From Alteromonas sp. M12 (lineage in GTDB: Bacteria; Pseudomonadota; Gammaproteobacteria; Enterobacterales; Alteromonadaceae), in assembly GCF_037478005.1 (NCBI RefSeq), contig NZ_CP144164.1:62001-126000 (forward strand): a stretch of 64,000 nucleotides of DNA. The letters run 5' to 3'. The notes under the pieces were generated by a model that was given only the letters and a program-made list of their open reading frames with translations, was not told where the DNA came from and made no database searches. The position numbers were made by a program, and so were the translations under genes. Position 1 is the stretch's first letter; the number at the start of each line of letters is the position of its first letter. Below, piece by piece: positions 17,535 through 26,435 of the stretch.

Positions 17535-19904
17535 CTAATCTGTGTTTTCAGCCAAATTCGTGAATATTCCTTTCGGGATAGCTGCATGCACTCCCCAATT
17601 ACCATCAACCACCTGAGTCACGCCAAAGTCCACAGCAACAGACAATAACGAAATAGCTTCATCTTCACTTAGGTTTTGCGAATTCATTAAAAATCGACGC
17701 GCTTTTCTAAACGCGTCTCGCATAGCCAAGTCGATTGTTGATTGGTTATAAATTTCACTTTGGGCATTGCTGCCCAGTTCTTTTAAATAATTAGGGTGAC
17801 TGAACCCTAAAACAACCCATTCATCGTCAGTTTCGATTAACGGGAAGTCCATATCAAAATATTGTCCGGGTAAGTCGGCTTGTTTGTGCAAAATAACCTG
17901 GAATTCTCCCGTTAATGAGCACTCTATCGCCGTTCCGCATAGCTCAGAGTCTCCTTGACTCGCATGAGGATCACCCACTGACAGTATACCTCCCTTAACG
18001 GCCACAGGTAAAAATACTCTGGAGCCTTTGCCTAAACGCCAATTGTCTAAATTGCCACCTTGATTAGATGGTGGAACAGAATCGACCAAGTCAGCATGAT
18101 TAGGTGCTAACCCAATAGTACCAAAATGTGGCCTAAGAGGTATTTCTACATTTTGTAAAATGTCGAAGTTTTTTTGGGTCTTACTATGGTCAACTGGTAC
18201 ACCTGGATAATCTATGCGCTCATGGGTAACTCCAAATGGATCTGTTTGCGGTATCCAACGATAATTATACACAGCGTGCGCACAGCTGGGTTTGTCTGAT
18301 TCGTCAATTTCGTAGATAGTAACCACTTCTCTAGGCTTAGGTTCAGTGAGCAAATCATTGTAATGAAATCCCCAGAAAGTAGCGGCGTTAGAGCCAAAAC
18401 TGCGGCCTTTGAACTGGTCACTGTGATTGTGTCGAGTATGAATATCTAATATTCGTAGCTCGATTACATCCCCAGGCATGGCTTCATTTATGTATATGGG
18501 GCCAGTACAAACGTGGACTCCAAATCCTTCCCCCGCGCCTCGACCGTAAATGGAGGCATCCATGGGACCTGCACCTCTGCGATCAACATTTTTCTGTTTA
18601 GATGTCCATTTAAAAACACTCTCGGCACCGGGATCATCTTTTATCATCCGTTCATAGTCGTCGTAGGCGTGGTGGGTGAGGGTCTCTATTGTTACCTTTT
18701 CATGGGAATTCATATACAGCACTGGAGTCAGTTCACGGTCGAAAAAGCCCCAGTGAATAGTATCTTTATTGACTGGAATGTAATGATGAACCGAAGATGC
18801 TTTGTCTTGGGCTAATTTAAGCGCTTGCGACTGTTTGGCCATTGCCGCCACATCAACTTGAGGCTTATTGCCGGTGTCTTCGCGGTTTTCGGTGGTACTC
18901 ACACCTATGGGGCGGCCTCTGCTCTGCTTTAATTCATGCTCTTTCGCGGCCTTCTGTTTAGAACGTTTACGATATTCTCTGGGAGACATTTTTACGTAAT
19001 CACGAAAAGAACGACTAAAATAAGCTGAATCGTTAAATCCCCAGCGGAAACAAATTTCAGAAATAGATAATTGCGCATGCACTGGACTATCGAAGTCATC
19101 TTTACAGCGCTCTAAACGCCGATTTCGAATGTAGCGGCTGAAGCTCTGATCTACCGATTCAAATAATTTCTGCAAGTATCGGGGAGACACTTTATGTTCA
19201 CTGGCTACTTCATTTAAGTTCAAATCTGGATTGGATAGTCGGACTTCTATACTTTGGCAAATTCGATGTAATAAAGCGGCTTTTACTCCAGCCGAACCGC
19301 CGAGAGAGCGGGTATCTGCTTCTGGAAATAGCGCTGCGATTAGAAATTCAGGAATAGCCATTTCTAGTGGACGTAGCTGATCTTCAGTCATTTTTTCCAA
19401 ATTATTAGCCACTGAAACTAGCATCGCGGCTAATGTTTGAGCAGGACCTGAATGCCCCGGTAAATGCAGCATGTGTGAAGGAAGAGGAGCGATTAAACGT
19501 GCATTGAATGCGATATTTGGTACGGTCACGAATAATTGTCTGAAATCAGAATGTAAGGTTAGTGAGGTTTTGGAACCCATAGCGCCAAATACAATATCAC
19601 CAGGTAAAACCTCAAAAGACCGATTCCCCTCTCTAATTGTCATTCGCCCTTCGAGGGGGAAAGCAACCCAAACACCATTATTGGTATTTTCTTTTTTAGC
19701 AATAATATTCTGCGATGCCGAACTAATTCGAGTGAATTCAATCCCGTTAGGCGTGGTTAAATTATGCATCACAGCATAAAAATCCTCTAACTTGCCCTTA
19801 TATTCACAAAATAAACCGAGTTTTTCTAACGCCCCCTGCCAACTAGGAAGTCGTTCAATTTTAGAATGGGCATCGGTGGAATATTCCCAACTTCGACTAA
19901 GCAT
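17535..19904 (-). CDS. AraC-type regulator fused to a formamidase/acetamidase domain
   Basis: 789 aa in one uninterrupted frame. Residues about 30-200 resemble the AraC_binding_2 (FeaR-like) sensor domain. Residues about 212-314 are the double helix-turn-helix, with LNEVASEHKVSPRYLQKLFE and the signature ISEICFRWGFNDSAYFSRSF. A basic, polar linker follows (315-370). Residues about 372-785 are a complete FmdA/AmdA domain, with HWGFFDR, VHVCTGPIYI, GGNLDNWRLGKGSRVFLPV and SVGDPHASQGDSE. The family hydrolyses formamide or short amides. A transcription factor joined to a catabolic amidase is unusual; it may sense the amide it cleaves, or the domain may have been kept as a sensor. Conserved domain residues suggest it is still enzymatic. 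Confidence 0.9.
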   Translation of the reverse strand: MLSRSWEYSTDAHSKIERLPSWQGALEKLGLFCEYKGKLEDFYAVMHNLTTPNGIEFTRISSASQNIIAKKENTNNGVWVAFPLEGRMTIREGNRSFEVLPGDIVFGAMGSKTSLTLHSDFRQLFVTVPNIAFNARLIAPLPSHMLHLPGHSGPAQTLAAMLVSVANNLEKMTEDQLRPLEMAIPEFLIAALFPEADTRSLGGSAGVKAALLHRICQSIEVRLSNPDLNLNEVASEHKVSPRYLQKLFESVDQSFSRYIRNRRLERCKDDFDSPVHAQLSISEICFRWGFNDSAYFSRSFRDYVKMSPREYRKRSKQKAAKEHELKQSRGRPIGVSTTENREDTGNKPQVDVAAMAKQSQALKLAQDKASSVHHYIPVNKDTIHWGFFDRELTPVLYMNSHEKVTIETLTHHAYDDYERMIKDDPGAESVFKWTSKQKNVDRRGAGPMDASIYGRGAGEGFGVHVCTGPIYINEAMPGDVIELRILDIHTRHNHSDQFKGRSFGSNAATFWGFHYNDLLTEPKPREVVTIYEIDESDKPSCAHAVYNYRWIPQTDPFGVTHERIDYPGVPVDHSKTQKNFDILQNVEIPLRPHFGTIGLAPNHADLVDSVPPSNQGGNLDNWRLGKGSRVFLPVAVKGGILSVGDPHASQGDSELCGTAIECSLTGEFQVILHKQADLPGQYFDMDFPLIETDDEWVVLGFSHPNYLKELGSNAQSEIYNQSTIDLAMRDAFRKARRFLMNSQNLSEDEAISLLSVAVDFGVTQVVDGNWGVHAAIPKGIFTNLAENTD

Positions 19905-19934
19905 AACTTTCTCTCTTCAAATTCTCGTGACTGC

Positions 19935-19941
19935 ACGGATA
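19935..19941 (-). promoter_or_regulatory. TATCCGT copy upstream of the regulator gene
   Basis: On the minus strand, TATCCGTGCAGTCA lies about 30 bases upstream of the araC-amidase start. It shares TATCCGT with the sites at 17464 and 23557. A single short match, so the evidence is weak. Confidence 0.25.
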
Positions 19942-20067
19942 GCAATTTGTATTTTTACGTAACGGATTGGTGTTACTAGGAAAACTTTTTCTTTAAGGTT
20001 AGGTAGCAAAGCAAGTTACATACCACAGCAGGGGAGTTGTGAAGCAAAGCATGAAATGAGAATGATT

Positions 20068-20098
20068 ATAAAAAACGCACGCTCAAAGAGTATGCGTT
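20068..20098 (-). terminator. Terminator of the Rieske-LigB-formamidase unit
   Basis: On the minus strand, AACGCA and TGCGTT arms enclose an inner CTC-TTT-GAG stem, followed by TTTTTTA. It lies just past the formamidase stop at 20121, separating that unit from the regulator gene. Confidence 0.65.
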
Positions 20099-20120
20099 CA
20101 GTGTGAGGATTCAACAGCCT

Positions 20121-21209
20121 TTAGTCTGAATCAGGCTCACCGGTGTCTACGATACTACGTGGTATTTTAACGTGAACACCCTGTACACTATCTACCACTT
20201 GAGTTACCCCGAAATCACTGGCAACACTCATCAAAGAGTAGGCGTCGTCGCGGCTCAAACCTCGATGTTCTGAAAGCAATTCAAGCATATCGATTGAGGC
20301 ATTTTTCATAGCGACATTGAGATCTTCGTCAAAGCCATGTACCACAAAATAATTTGGTGTTTCTAACAGCGGGGAAGGGAATACAAAGTCTTTGCGCACA
20401 ATGATTTGCATGGTGACATCCAATGAGGCTTCAATTGCAGTGCCACTGATTTCACCATCACCTTGTGATACGTGGGGGTCGCCAATAGAAAATAATCCAC
20501 CTTCTACCTGCACCGGATAATACATGGTAGAACCTGCACCAATCCGCCAGTTATCAATGTTACCACCATGTTTACCAGGTGGAATAGTGCTCACTCTGCC
20601 ACTGACATCCGGTGCCACTCCAGCAGTGCCTAAGTGAGGGCGAACAGGCACTCGGACGCCATTTAAAGTCGTTTCTCGTTCACATTCAGGACACTTAGTT
20701 ATCGTTCCAGGCGTTAAATATTTTCCCTTAAAGTCATAAGCATAGTGACCATGAGCTTGCATACTCGCCATGTCTAAACGGTAAATGGTGACTCGTTCTT
20801 TTTGTTCGAATTCATCATATAAGTGTCCCCAGTTAGCTGCTAAGTTTGAACCATAAGAAAAGCGCGGACGCATCGACAAATAACGAACCTCTAGGATATC
20901 ACCAGGTTGAGCACCTTCGACAAATATTGGTCCTGTCATTAGGTGGACACCAGGGTTTCTGTCTGCTTCTGGAATGCCGTCCCATATGGCTTTGAGACTA
21001 TCATCCATCATCAAGTCAGGCGCATCGCCAGCATGATGGGTTATGGCTTCCGCCTGAATGATATCACCACTTTTCACCTTTAATGCTGGCGCTTCGGTTG
21101 CAGAAAAGTAACCCCAATGACAGTTTTCCACTGTGGCTTTTAAGGTGTGCATAGCGCTTGCTTGACAACGATCCTGTTCTGACAAATCGTCAGTTTTCAA
21201 CAGTGACAT
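20121..21209 (-). CDS. Formamidase/acetamidase (FmdA/AmdA) family hydrolase
   Basis: About 362 aa from the ATG at 21209, which has AGGAG just upstream; the frame extends 5 codons further. HWGYFSATEAPALKVKSGD, VHLMTGPIFVEGAQPGD, GGNIDNWRIGAGSTMYYPV and SIGDPHVSQGDGEISGTAIE are family motifs and correspond closely to the amidase half of the fused regulator, so the two are paralogues. The enzyme would hydrolyse formamide or a small amide to ammonia and the acid in the cytoplasm. Third gene of the minus-strand unit after the Rieske and LigB genes; a terminator follows. Confidence 0.92.
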   Translation of the reverse strand: MSLLKTDDLSEQDRCQASAMHTLKATVENCHWGYFSATEAPALKVKSGDIIQAEAITHHAGDAPDLMMDDSLKAIWDGIPEADRNPGVHLMTGPIFVEGAQPGDILEVRYLSMRPRFSYGSNLAANWGHLYDEFEQKERVTIYRLDMASMQAHGHYAYDFKGKYLTPGTITKCPECERETTLNGVRVPVRPHLGTAGVAPDVSGRVSTIPPGKHGGNIDNWRIGAGSTMYYPVQVEGGLFSIGDPHVSQGDGEISGTAIEASLDVTMQIIVRKDFVFPSPLLETPNYFVVHGFDEDLNVAMKNASIDMLELLSEHRGLSRDDAYSLMSVASDFGVTQVVDSVQGVHVKIPRSIVDTGEPDSD

Positions 21210-21284
21210 AAACTCTCCTTTCAATTATTTAGTTTGTCTTAATGGAAATAGTATTTTTCCAGATTAAGGGCTGAGGAGGTTTAT

Positions 21285-21293
21285 TACTTGACT
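21285..21293. promoter_or_regulatory. TACTTGACT copy upstream of the formamidase gene
   Basis: TACTTGACTGTTT here parallels TACTTGACTATTT at 17476. It lies about 80 bases upstream of the formamidase start. Possible shared regulator site; eye-found and unscored. Confidence 0.3.
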
Positions 21294-21326
21294 GTTTACG
21301 CCAGCTTAGTTGTGTGAAATAACCTT

Positions 21327-22127
21327 TTAGCTAAATACTACCGTCGTCATATCTAATGAGCCGTATTCAACGTAAGCAGTTTCAAAGCGCAATTTATCGT
21401 CAGGCAAGCGTGCGCCCAATACATAAAGTATCGGCAAAAAGTGATCTGGACTCGGAACTGACTCATTGGCATCTGCACCAAGGGCAGTGTACTGCACTAC
21501 TTTTTCGGGGGTATTCTCGACAATCGCAGTACGCATCGCATCACCAAAACGTTTCGCCCAAGCATAGGTTCTATTGCGACCACCCCAATCCATGGCTGGT
21601 AAGTTGTGTACTATATTGCCACTTCCCATTATCAAGTATCCTTGCTGGCGAAGTTGCGCAAGCTTTTGACCTATTCTAAAATGAAACTCTGGTGTTTGTT
21701 GACGATTAATCGAGAGTTGCACTACGGGAATATTGGCTTTGGGGTAGACTTTAGCTAAGACGCACCAAGCGCCGTGGTCAAACCCCCAACTGTCATCCAG
21801 TGCTGCGCCTTCTTCAGATAAAATGGAGACCAACTTTTCCGCTAATTCCGGTGATCCTGGGGCTGGATATTGCATTTCATACATGGCTGGTGGAAAGCCC
21901 CCAAAGTCGTGAATCGTGCGAGGTTTAAGCATCGAAGTAACGCCCACACCTTGAGTGTACCAATGGGCTGAAATACATATTATGCCTTTTGGGGCTGGGA
22001 ACTCTTGCCCTAGACGTTGCCACATTCTTGTTGCTTCATTGTCTTCAAGAATGTTACCTGGACTGCCATGACCGAAAAAAATCGATGGCATGGTGTTCGT
22101 TGATTGATTATCAGATTGATTTTGCAT
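21327..22127 (-). CDS. DODA-type (LigB-fold) extradiol ring-cleaving dioxygenase
   Basis: 266 aa, the size of the YgiD/4,5-DOPA dioxygenase family. Metal-ligand histidines are seen in FFGHGSP (H20), ISAHWYT (H55) and PSPDHFLP (H229), with catalytic-site histidines in FDHGAW (H118) and IVHNLP (H174). The family opens catechol-type rings next to the diol with O2. It sits 86 bases downstream of the Rieske oxygenase, which could make the diol or expose a hydroxyl (inference). The native substrate is not predictable from sequence. Confidence 0.9.
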   Translation of the reverse strand: MQNQSDNQSTNTMPSIFFGHGSPGNILEDNEATRMWQRLGQEFPAPKGIICISAHWYTQGVGVTSMLKPRTIHDFGGFPPAMYEMQYPAPGSPELAEKLVSILSEEGAALDDSWGFDHGAWCVLAKVYPKANIPVVQLSINRQQTPEFHFRIGQKLAQLRQQGYLIMGSGNIVHNLPAMDWGGRNRTYAWAKRFGDAMRTAIVENTPEKVVQYTALGADANESVPSPDHFLPILYVLGARLPDDKLRFETAYVEYGSLDMTTVVFS

Positions 22128-22213
22128 GGATTTTACCTACCAAAAAGTCATATACCATTTGCATGGCATATGACGAAATTTATTTTTGCGTACTGTAGAA
22201 ATTACGATATTAA

Positions 22214-23416
22214 TTAAGCACTCTGTTTAATCGGAATGATCTGTTTAGACTTGTCCCAACAAGATTGATAACGCTCTACTAACCATTCATTTAATAGTTG
22301 TTGTGCCTTTTCTTGCCAAGAATAGCGGCCTCTGGGAGCGAATCTAGAGGTTAAGCCAACTTGTACTAATCTATCGACATGCAAGTCCTGCTCTGTAATT
22401 TCCATGGCAGCTTTCATATTAAAATCTATTTTGTCTTCAAACAAAGGATCTTTCATTGCTCCAGGAGCAACCAAGTAGCCAATGGTCATACTATGACTGT
22501 CAGCGGATTCTGCATGCAAGATTAAGTAAATAATCATGTCGCTAGTCATCACCAAAGATAGAGTTGGCGGCAAGTTGGCAAACACCGCTTGGTGGCGGTC
22601 TTCGTCAGTTAAATTAGGAAAAATTGGTAATATCGCTTTTTGCAGTGGATTAAAAGCTGCGTCAGGGTGATTGGTTCCATTTAATCTAACATAACCTGCT
22701 TCACCTGCAGGCATTTCTGGAAAAACTGACTTTTCGCTAGGAATAAAGTCGTGCAGGGGACCTTTGTGAAGTTTGGTTGCATGATATCCGTCATTATTGT
22801 TTTCCATCATCACTTTCCAGTTCCAGTTGTATTTCTCTGGCGTCATGGGTCTGGGGCCTTCGGCTTTTTCCAAGTCGTAATTTTTTAGATATTTAGTGAC
22901 TTCGGTTAATCTTGATGCCAATGGCGCTGCATTTAGGTCAAAATTAACAAAAATAAAGCCTAACCAGACTTCAACTTTTAGTTTTGGCAATGCAATATCA
23001 TCACGACTAAAGTCACAGGTCTTATTCATTGCAGGAGCTCCTGACAAAGTGCCATCTAAACGATAACCCCAGTGATGATAAGGACACAAGAAGGCCTGTG
23101 CGTTACCGTGGCCCTCAGCCACTAACATTGCTCTATGTTGACACACCGCCGACAAAGCATGAATTTCTTGGGTTCTATCTCTACATATAATCAAAGGTTC
23201 GTTGACGTGAGTGACAGTGAAAAAATCACCGACTTTGGGAATCAACGATTCACGCCCAACACACAGCCACTCGTGGTTAAATAAAGCTTCTTTTTCGAAT
23301 TCAAAAAATGCTTGATCAGAATAACATTCTGGAGGTAACGTTTCCGCTTGCTCAACTTCTAATGTGGAGCTGGCCAAACTGGCAAAAAACTCTTCGTCGA
23401 ATACTTTTTTCATCAT
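22214..23416 (-). CDS. Rieske non-heme iron oxygenase, large (alpha) subunit
   Basis: 400 aa. The Rieske [2Fe-2S] ligands are C92-x-H94 (VCQHRAM) and C111-x2-H114 (LCPYHHWGY). The catalytic-iron motif is NNNDGYHATKLH (D209 bridge, H212, H217). It is an alpha-type oxygenase of the group that includes aromatic-ring dioxygenases and N/O-demethylating monooxygenases such as choline monooxygenase. No ferredoxin or dedicated ferredoxin-reductase gene lies nearby, so electrons must come from elsewhere. First gene of a minus-strand unit with LigB and formamidase, divergent from the FMN reductase. Confidence 0.92.
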   Translation of the reverse strand: MMKKVFDEEFFASLASSTLEVEQAETLPPECYSDQAFFEFEKEALFNHEWLCVGRESLIPKVGDFFTVTHVNEPLIICRDRTQEIHALSAVCQHRAMLVAEGHGNAQAFLCPYHHWGYRLDGTLSGAPAMNKTCDFSRDDIALPKLKVEVWLGFIFVNFDLNAAPLASRLTEVTKYLKNYDLEKAEGPRPMTPEKYNWNWKVMMENNNDGYHATKLHKGPLHDFIPSEKSVFPEMPAGEAGYVRLNGTNHPDAAFNPLQKAILPIFPNLTDEDRHQAVFANLPPTLSLVMTSDMIIYLILHAESADSHSMTIGYLVAPGAMKDPLFEDKIDFNMKAAMEITEQDLHVDRLVQVGLTSRFAPRGRYSWQEKAQQLLNEWLVERYQSCWDKSKQIIPIKQSA

Positions 23417-23771
23417 GCGCTATTTCCCAATGCTATTTTTATACTTGTTTAGTATTTTTGTTGAAGAGAATATCGATACAGCCTCTTTGAAACAGAAACT
23501 GATTACTTCTCAAACTGGCTCTAGTATAAAAATTTCATAGCGGCGTATCTTGGACGTATCCGTCAAACAAGTTGTAAAAAGACGTCTTTTGGTTTGCTCT
23601 ATTTCGGGGGGATGATGGTCCAATGCACCAGGCTTGTGCGCAACTGCACTGATGCAATGCGAAATTAGCGCAACTCTTTTGGCAAACACAATTTATCGGG
23701 CGTAAAAAATCAAGAACTTGTGGCATGGCTTGTTTAAATTTAACTTAAACATAGCTAATGAAGACGTAAAT
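23417..23771. promoter_or_regulatory. Divergent promoter region of the Rieske and FMN reductase genes
   Basis: A 355-bp gap between divergent genes. It contains TATCCGTC (23557-23564), also found before the TonB receptor, and an AT-rich segment near 23733-23750. I could not fix -10/-35 hexamers with confidence. A 63-codon minus-strand frame (23535-23726) inside it has no recognisable features. Confidence 0.4.
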
Positions 23772-24380
23772 ATGAAAATAGGTATTATCTGCGGTAGCCA
23801 ACGGGCCAAATCGCAAACCAGTAAAGTGGGTTTATATATTCAACAAACGTTAAACTCGCAAGATGTGAACACTTTTTTATTAGACTTAGGTAAACAGCCT
23901 CTGGCTAATTTCGATGATAGCTTTTGGTATGAAAAACAAGGTAGTTTACAAACCGCCTGGCAACCCATTGCTAAAGAATTACAAAGTTGCGATGGATTTA
24001 TTGTTCTCACTCCTGATTGGCATGGAATGGTACCTAGTTGTTTAAAAAACTTTTTCTTATTCAGTAGCGCCGCAGAAATGGCCAATAAACCCGGTTTGAT
24101 AGTCGCAATATCTGCTTCCGTCGGAGGATATTTACCGGTGGCAGAATTGCGCATTAGCAGTTACAAAAATAATAGAATTTGTTGGATACCTGATCATATT
24201 ATCGTGCGCAACGTAAAGCTTTGTATGAATGATACAAATCCACCTGAAAACCAAGATGACATTTATATTCGCACTCGATTACAGCATTCTATTAATTTGT
24301 TAACCGAATATGCTAAGGCGTTGAGCGCAGTTAGAAATAGCCAAGTGGCAGATTACAAAACCTATCAATACGGCATGTAA
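23772..24380 (+). CDS. NAD(P)H-dependent FMN reductase family protein
   Basis: 202 aa from the ATG at 23772; the frame is open 18 codons further upstream. The flavodoxin-like fold begins at once with MKIGIICGSQRAKSQTSKVG (GSxR phosphate-binding loop), and the VLTPDWHGMVPSCLKNFF segment is the typical second flavin loop. Members reduce FMN or quinones with NAD(P)H. It could feed FMNH2 to the RutA-like monooxygenase in the same island, the role RutF has in the Rut pathway (inference). It is followed 31 bases later by a TauD-type gene. Confidence 0.88.
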   Translation: MKIGIICGSQRAKSQTSKVGLYIQQTLNSQDVNTFLLDLGKQPLANFDDSFWYEKQGSLQTAWQPIAKELQSCDGFIVLTPDWHGMVPSCLKNFFLFSSAAEMANKPGLIVAISASVGGYLPVAELRISSYKNNRICWIPDHIIVRNVKLCMNDTNPPENQDDIYIRTRLQHSINLLTEYAKALSAVRNSQVADYKTYQYGM

Positions 24381-24411
24381 GCACAATCGTATTCAACCTA
24401 AAGGTAATAAC

Positions 24412-25218
24412 ATGAGCAGCATCACTGTCACGCCAATGACAAAAAATATTGGGGCGATTATCGGAAATGTGGATTTAACTCAACCATTATCTGAACAACA
24501 GCGTGCGGATTTAAATCAAGCATTGATGGATCATCAAGTTATCTTCTTTCGTGACCAACCATTGAGTCACGACCAACATCGAGAAGTCGGGCAAGTTTTT
24601 GGTGATCTTATTGTGCATCCAGGTGCACCAAGCATTGAAGGGTACAAAGATATTGTGGCGATACATGCAGATAAAGAGTCCAAATATGTGGCAGGCGATA
24701 ATTGGCACTCTGACCTGAGTTGCAACCCAGAGCCTCCTATGGGCTCGATGTTGTATTTACATACTCTGCCATCAATTGGTGGCGATACGCTGTTCTCATC
24801 GATGTACGCAGCATACGATTCGTTATCTCCAGCCATGCAAGACTATTTAAGTGGACTCGAAGCCGAACATGACGCAAATCCTGTCTATCACAGTATCTAT
24901 GGTGATTATGGTACGGCCTATCCATGTAGCCGCCATCCAATTGTAAGAACCCATCCGGTGACCGGAAGAAAAGGCATTTTTGTCAACGCTTCTTACACTA
25001 CTCGAATTGTGGGTCTATCGAAAACCGAAAGCGATGGCATTCTTAAAATGTTATTTGAACTGGCAAAAGATCCCAATTTCCAAGTGCGTTTTAGCTGGCA
25101 GCCTCACTCAATTGCGTTATGGGATAATCGATGTACCCAACATTTTGCGGTTTGGGATTACTTCCCTGAAACGCGTTCTGGCTATCGAGTTACAATAGGC
25201 GGGGATAAACCATATTGA
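24412..25218 (+). CDS. TauD/TfdA family Fe(II)/2-oxoglutarate dioxygenase
   Basis: 268 aa. The facial triad is NWHSD (H99, D101) plus WDNRCTQH (H244), with the 2-oxoglutarate arginine in SGYRVTIGG. The N-terminus ITVTPMTKNIGAIIGNVDL is characteristic of the taurine dioxygenase group. It is clearly distinct from the island's other TauD protein at 9614. It is co-transcribed with the FMN reductase. The substrate is unknown; TauD itself acts on taurine, and relatives act on aryloxyacetates and sulfonates. Confidence 0.92.
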   Translation: MSSITVTPMTKNIGAIIGNVDLTQPLSEQQRADLNQALMDHQVIFFRDQPLSHDQHREVGQVFGDLIVHPGAPSIEGYKDIVAIHADKESKYVAGDNWHSDLSCNPEPPMGSMLYLHTLPSIGGDTLFSSMYAAYDSLSPAMQDYLSGLEAEHDANPVYHSIYGDYGTAYPCSRHPIVRTHPVTGRKGIFVNASYTTRIVGLSKTESDGILKMLFELAKDPNFQVRFSWQPHSIALWDNRCTQHFAVWDYFPETRSGYRVTIGGDKPY

Positions 25219-25305
25219 GTGGCAAAGCACCGGATATCCCATGTAACTAGGGTTGTAAGCTGGCTTGCAACTGAGTAAAGATAAGATCTTTTTCACACAA
25301 AAGCC

Positions 25306-25334
25306 TTGATCGTGACGGTTATATGCTGTATAAA
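25306..25334 (+). promoter_or_regulatory. Sigma-70 promoter of rpmB-rpmG
   Basis: TTGATC (25306-25311), 17-base spacer, TATAAA (25329-25334). It lies about 100 bases upstream of rpmB in the expected place. Confidence 0.65.
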
Positions 25335-25435
25335 ATGCGCCCTCTTGTCACTACCGCTATGCGTTTAGTGTGATTTATTGCTTTTCTTAAATATAGCGAA
25401 GCTAATTGTTAAAAGTTGTTTTGGAGACAAATACG

Positions 25436-25672
25436 ATGTCCAGAGTATGTCAAGTAACTGGTAAGCGCCCAGCGGTAGGAAACAACCGCTCTCACGCGAA
25501 AAATGCGACCCGTCGTCGCTTTTTGCCAAATCTTCAAACCCACCGTTTTTGGGTTGAAAGTGAAAACCGTTTCGTTAAATTACGCCTAACGCCAAAAGGC
25601 ATGCGTATCATCGATAAAAAAGGTATTGATTCAGTTCTTACTGATATTCGTGCCCGTGGCGAGAAAATTTAA
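25436..25672 (+). CDS. rpmB: 50S ribosomal protein bL28
   Basis: 78 aa, full length, starting [20 protein letters not shown], the standard bL28 N-terminus. GGAGA precedes the ATG; ten upstream codons in frame are leader, not protein. It forms a two-gene operon with rpmG, 11 bases later, and is a component of the large ribosomal subunit. Confidence 0.98.
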   Translation: MSRVCQVTGKRPAVGNNRSHAKNATRRRFLPNLQTHRFWVESENRFVKLRLTPKGMRIIDKKGIDSVLTDIRARGEKI

Positions 25673-25683
25673 GGAGCCCGACC

Positions 25684-25839
25684 ATGCGTGATAAAATTAA
25701 ATTAGTTTCTTCAGCGGGTACTGGCTACTACTACACCACTGACAAAAATAAACGTAACATGCCTGGCAAAATGGAGATCAAAAAGTTTGATCCTAAAATT
25801 CGCCAACACGTTATGTTCAAGGAAGCCAAAATCAAGTAA
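25684..25839 (+). CDS. rpmG: 50S ribosomal protein bL33
   Basis: 51 aa: [20 protein letters not shown] at the start and [17 protein letters not shown] at the end, a full-length bL33. AAGGAG lies just upstream of the ATG. The CxxC zinc-ribbon cysteines of the C+ form are absent, so this is the zinc-free type. The operon ends at the terminator 23 bases after the stop. Confidence 0.97.
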   Translation: MRDKIKLVSSAGTGYYYTTDKNKRNMPGKMEIKKFDPKIRQHVMFKEAKIK

Positions 25840-25861
25840 ACCTGCTTGTTTTTGTCTCCCG

Positions 25862-25888
25862 AAAAACCCGGTTTATGCCGGGTTTTTT
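25862..25888 (+). terminator. Rho-independent terminator of rpmB-rpmG
   Basis: AAAAACCCGG, loop TTTATG, CCGGG and a run of six T. A classic intrinsic terminator. Confidence 0.92.
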
Positions 25889-25976
25889 GCGTTATTTAAC
25901 TATTTGTTCATAACTTTTGAATAATCGCTATAATTCATTCTTTATTGATTCTACTTATCCTCAATTCAGGTTAAAA

Positions 25977-26435
25977 ATGCGTTTATCACGAAAAGCTTGG
26001 AACAATGTCATTATCATCAGCATGTTGTTAATGATTTTTTTATTCAACTCCACCAATAATATTCTCACCGGTGGGGATGATGGCGAGCTGCAAGCCAGCA
26101 TGCTTCCAAGCGGTTCTAAATTGATGACTTTGCAAATGCCCATAGTGACCATGGAGCGAATTGGCCAAGGTTGGCGAGCTAGGCCATCTGAAAAAATCAC
26201 CGAAGCGCAGATGTTAGCGATAGCGAAAAATTGGGAAACTGCAAAAATGACACCCTTCGAGGGTGATCTTCCGCAACAAATGCCAAAAATAGCCATTGCT
26301 TGGTTGGCAGGAGAAAATAGTGGTCGTGTATTTCAGCTTTACGAAGATGGTGATAATACCTTGGTGTTACATCAACAACAGTTATTTGAGATTCGCGATA
26401 TACCCATTACAACATTGCTACTAGAGACTTATTAA
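25977..26435 (+). CDS. Membrane-anchored hypothetical protein upstream of mutM
   Basis: About 152 aa from the ATG at 25977, with AGG upstream; the open frame extends to a TTG at 25917. One membrane segment at residues about 12-25 ([13 protein letters not shown]) is followed by a soluble, probably periplasmic domain of about 120 residues with no motif I recognise. Its stop overlaps the mutM start by one base (TAATG), so the two are translationally coupled. A conserved role near mutM is possible, but nothing in the sequence assigns one. Confidence 0.75.
   Translation: MRLSRKAWNNVIIISMLLMIFLFNSTNNILTGGDDGELQASMLPSGSKLMTLQMPIVTMERIGQGWRARPSEKITEAQMLAIAKNWETAKMTPFEGDLPQQMPKIAIAWLAGENSGRVFQLYEDGDNTLVLHQQQLFEIRDIPITTLLLETY

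Noticed and set aside
23535..23726. 63-codon minus-strand frame in the divergent promoter region
   Set aside because: Cysteine-rich, with no motif or ribosome-binding site, and it covers the upstream regions of two real genes.
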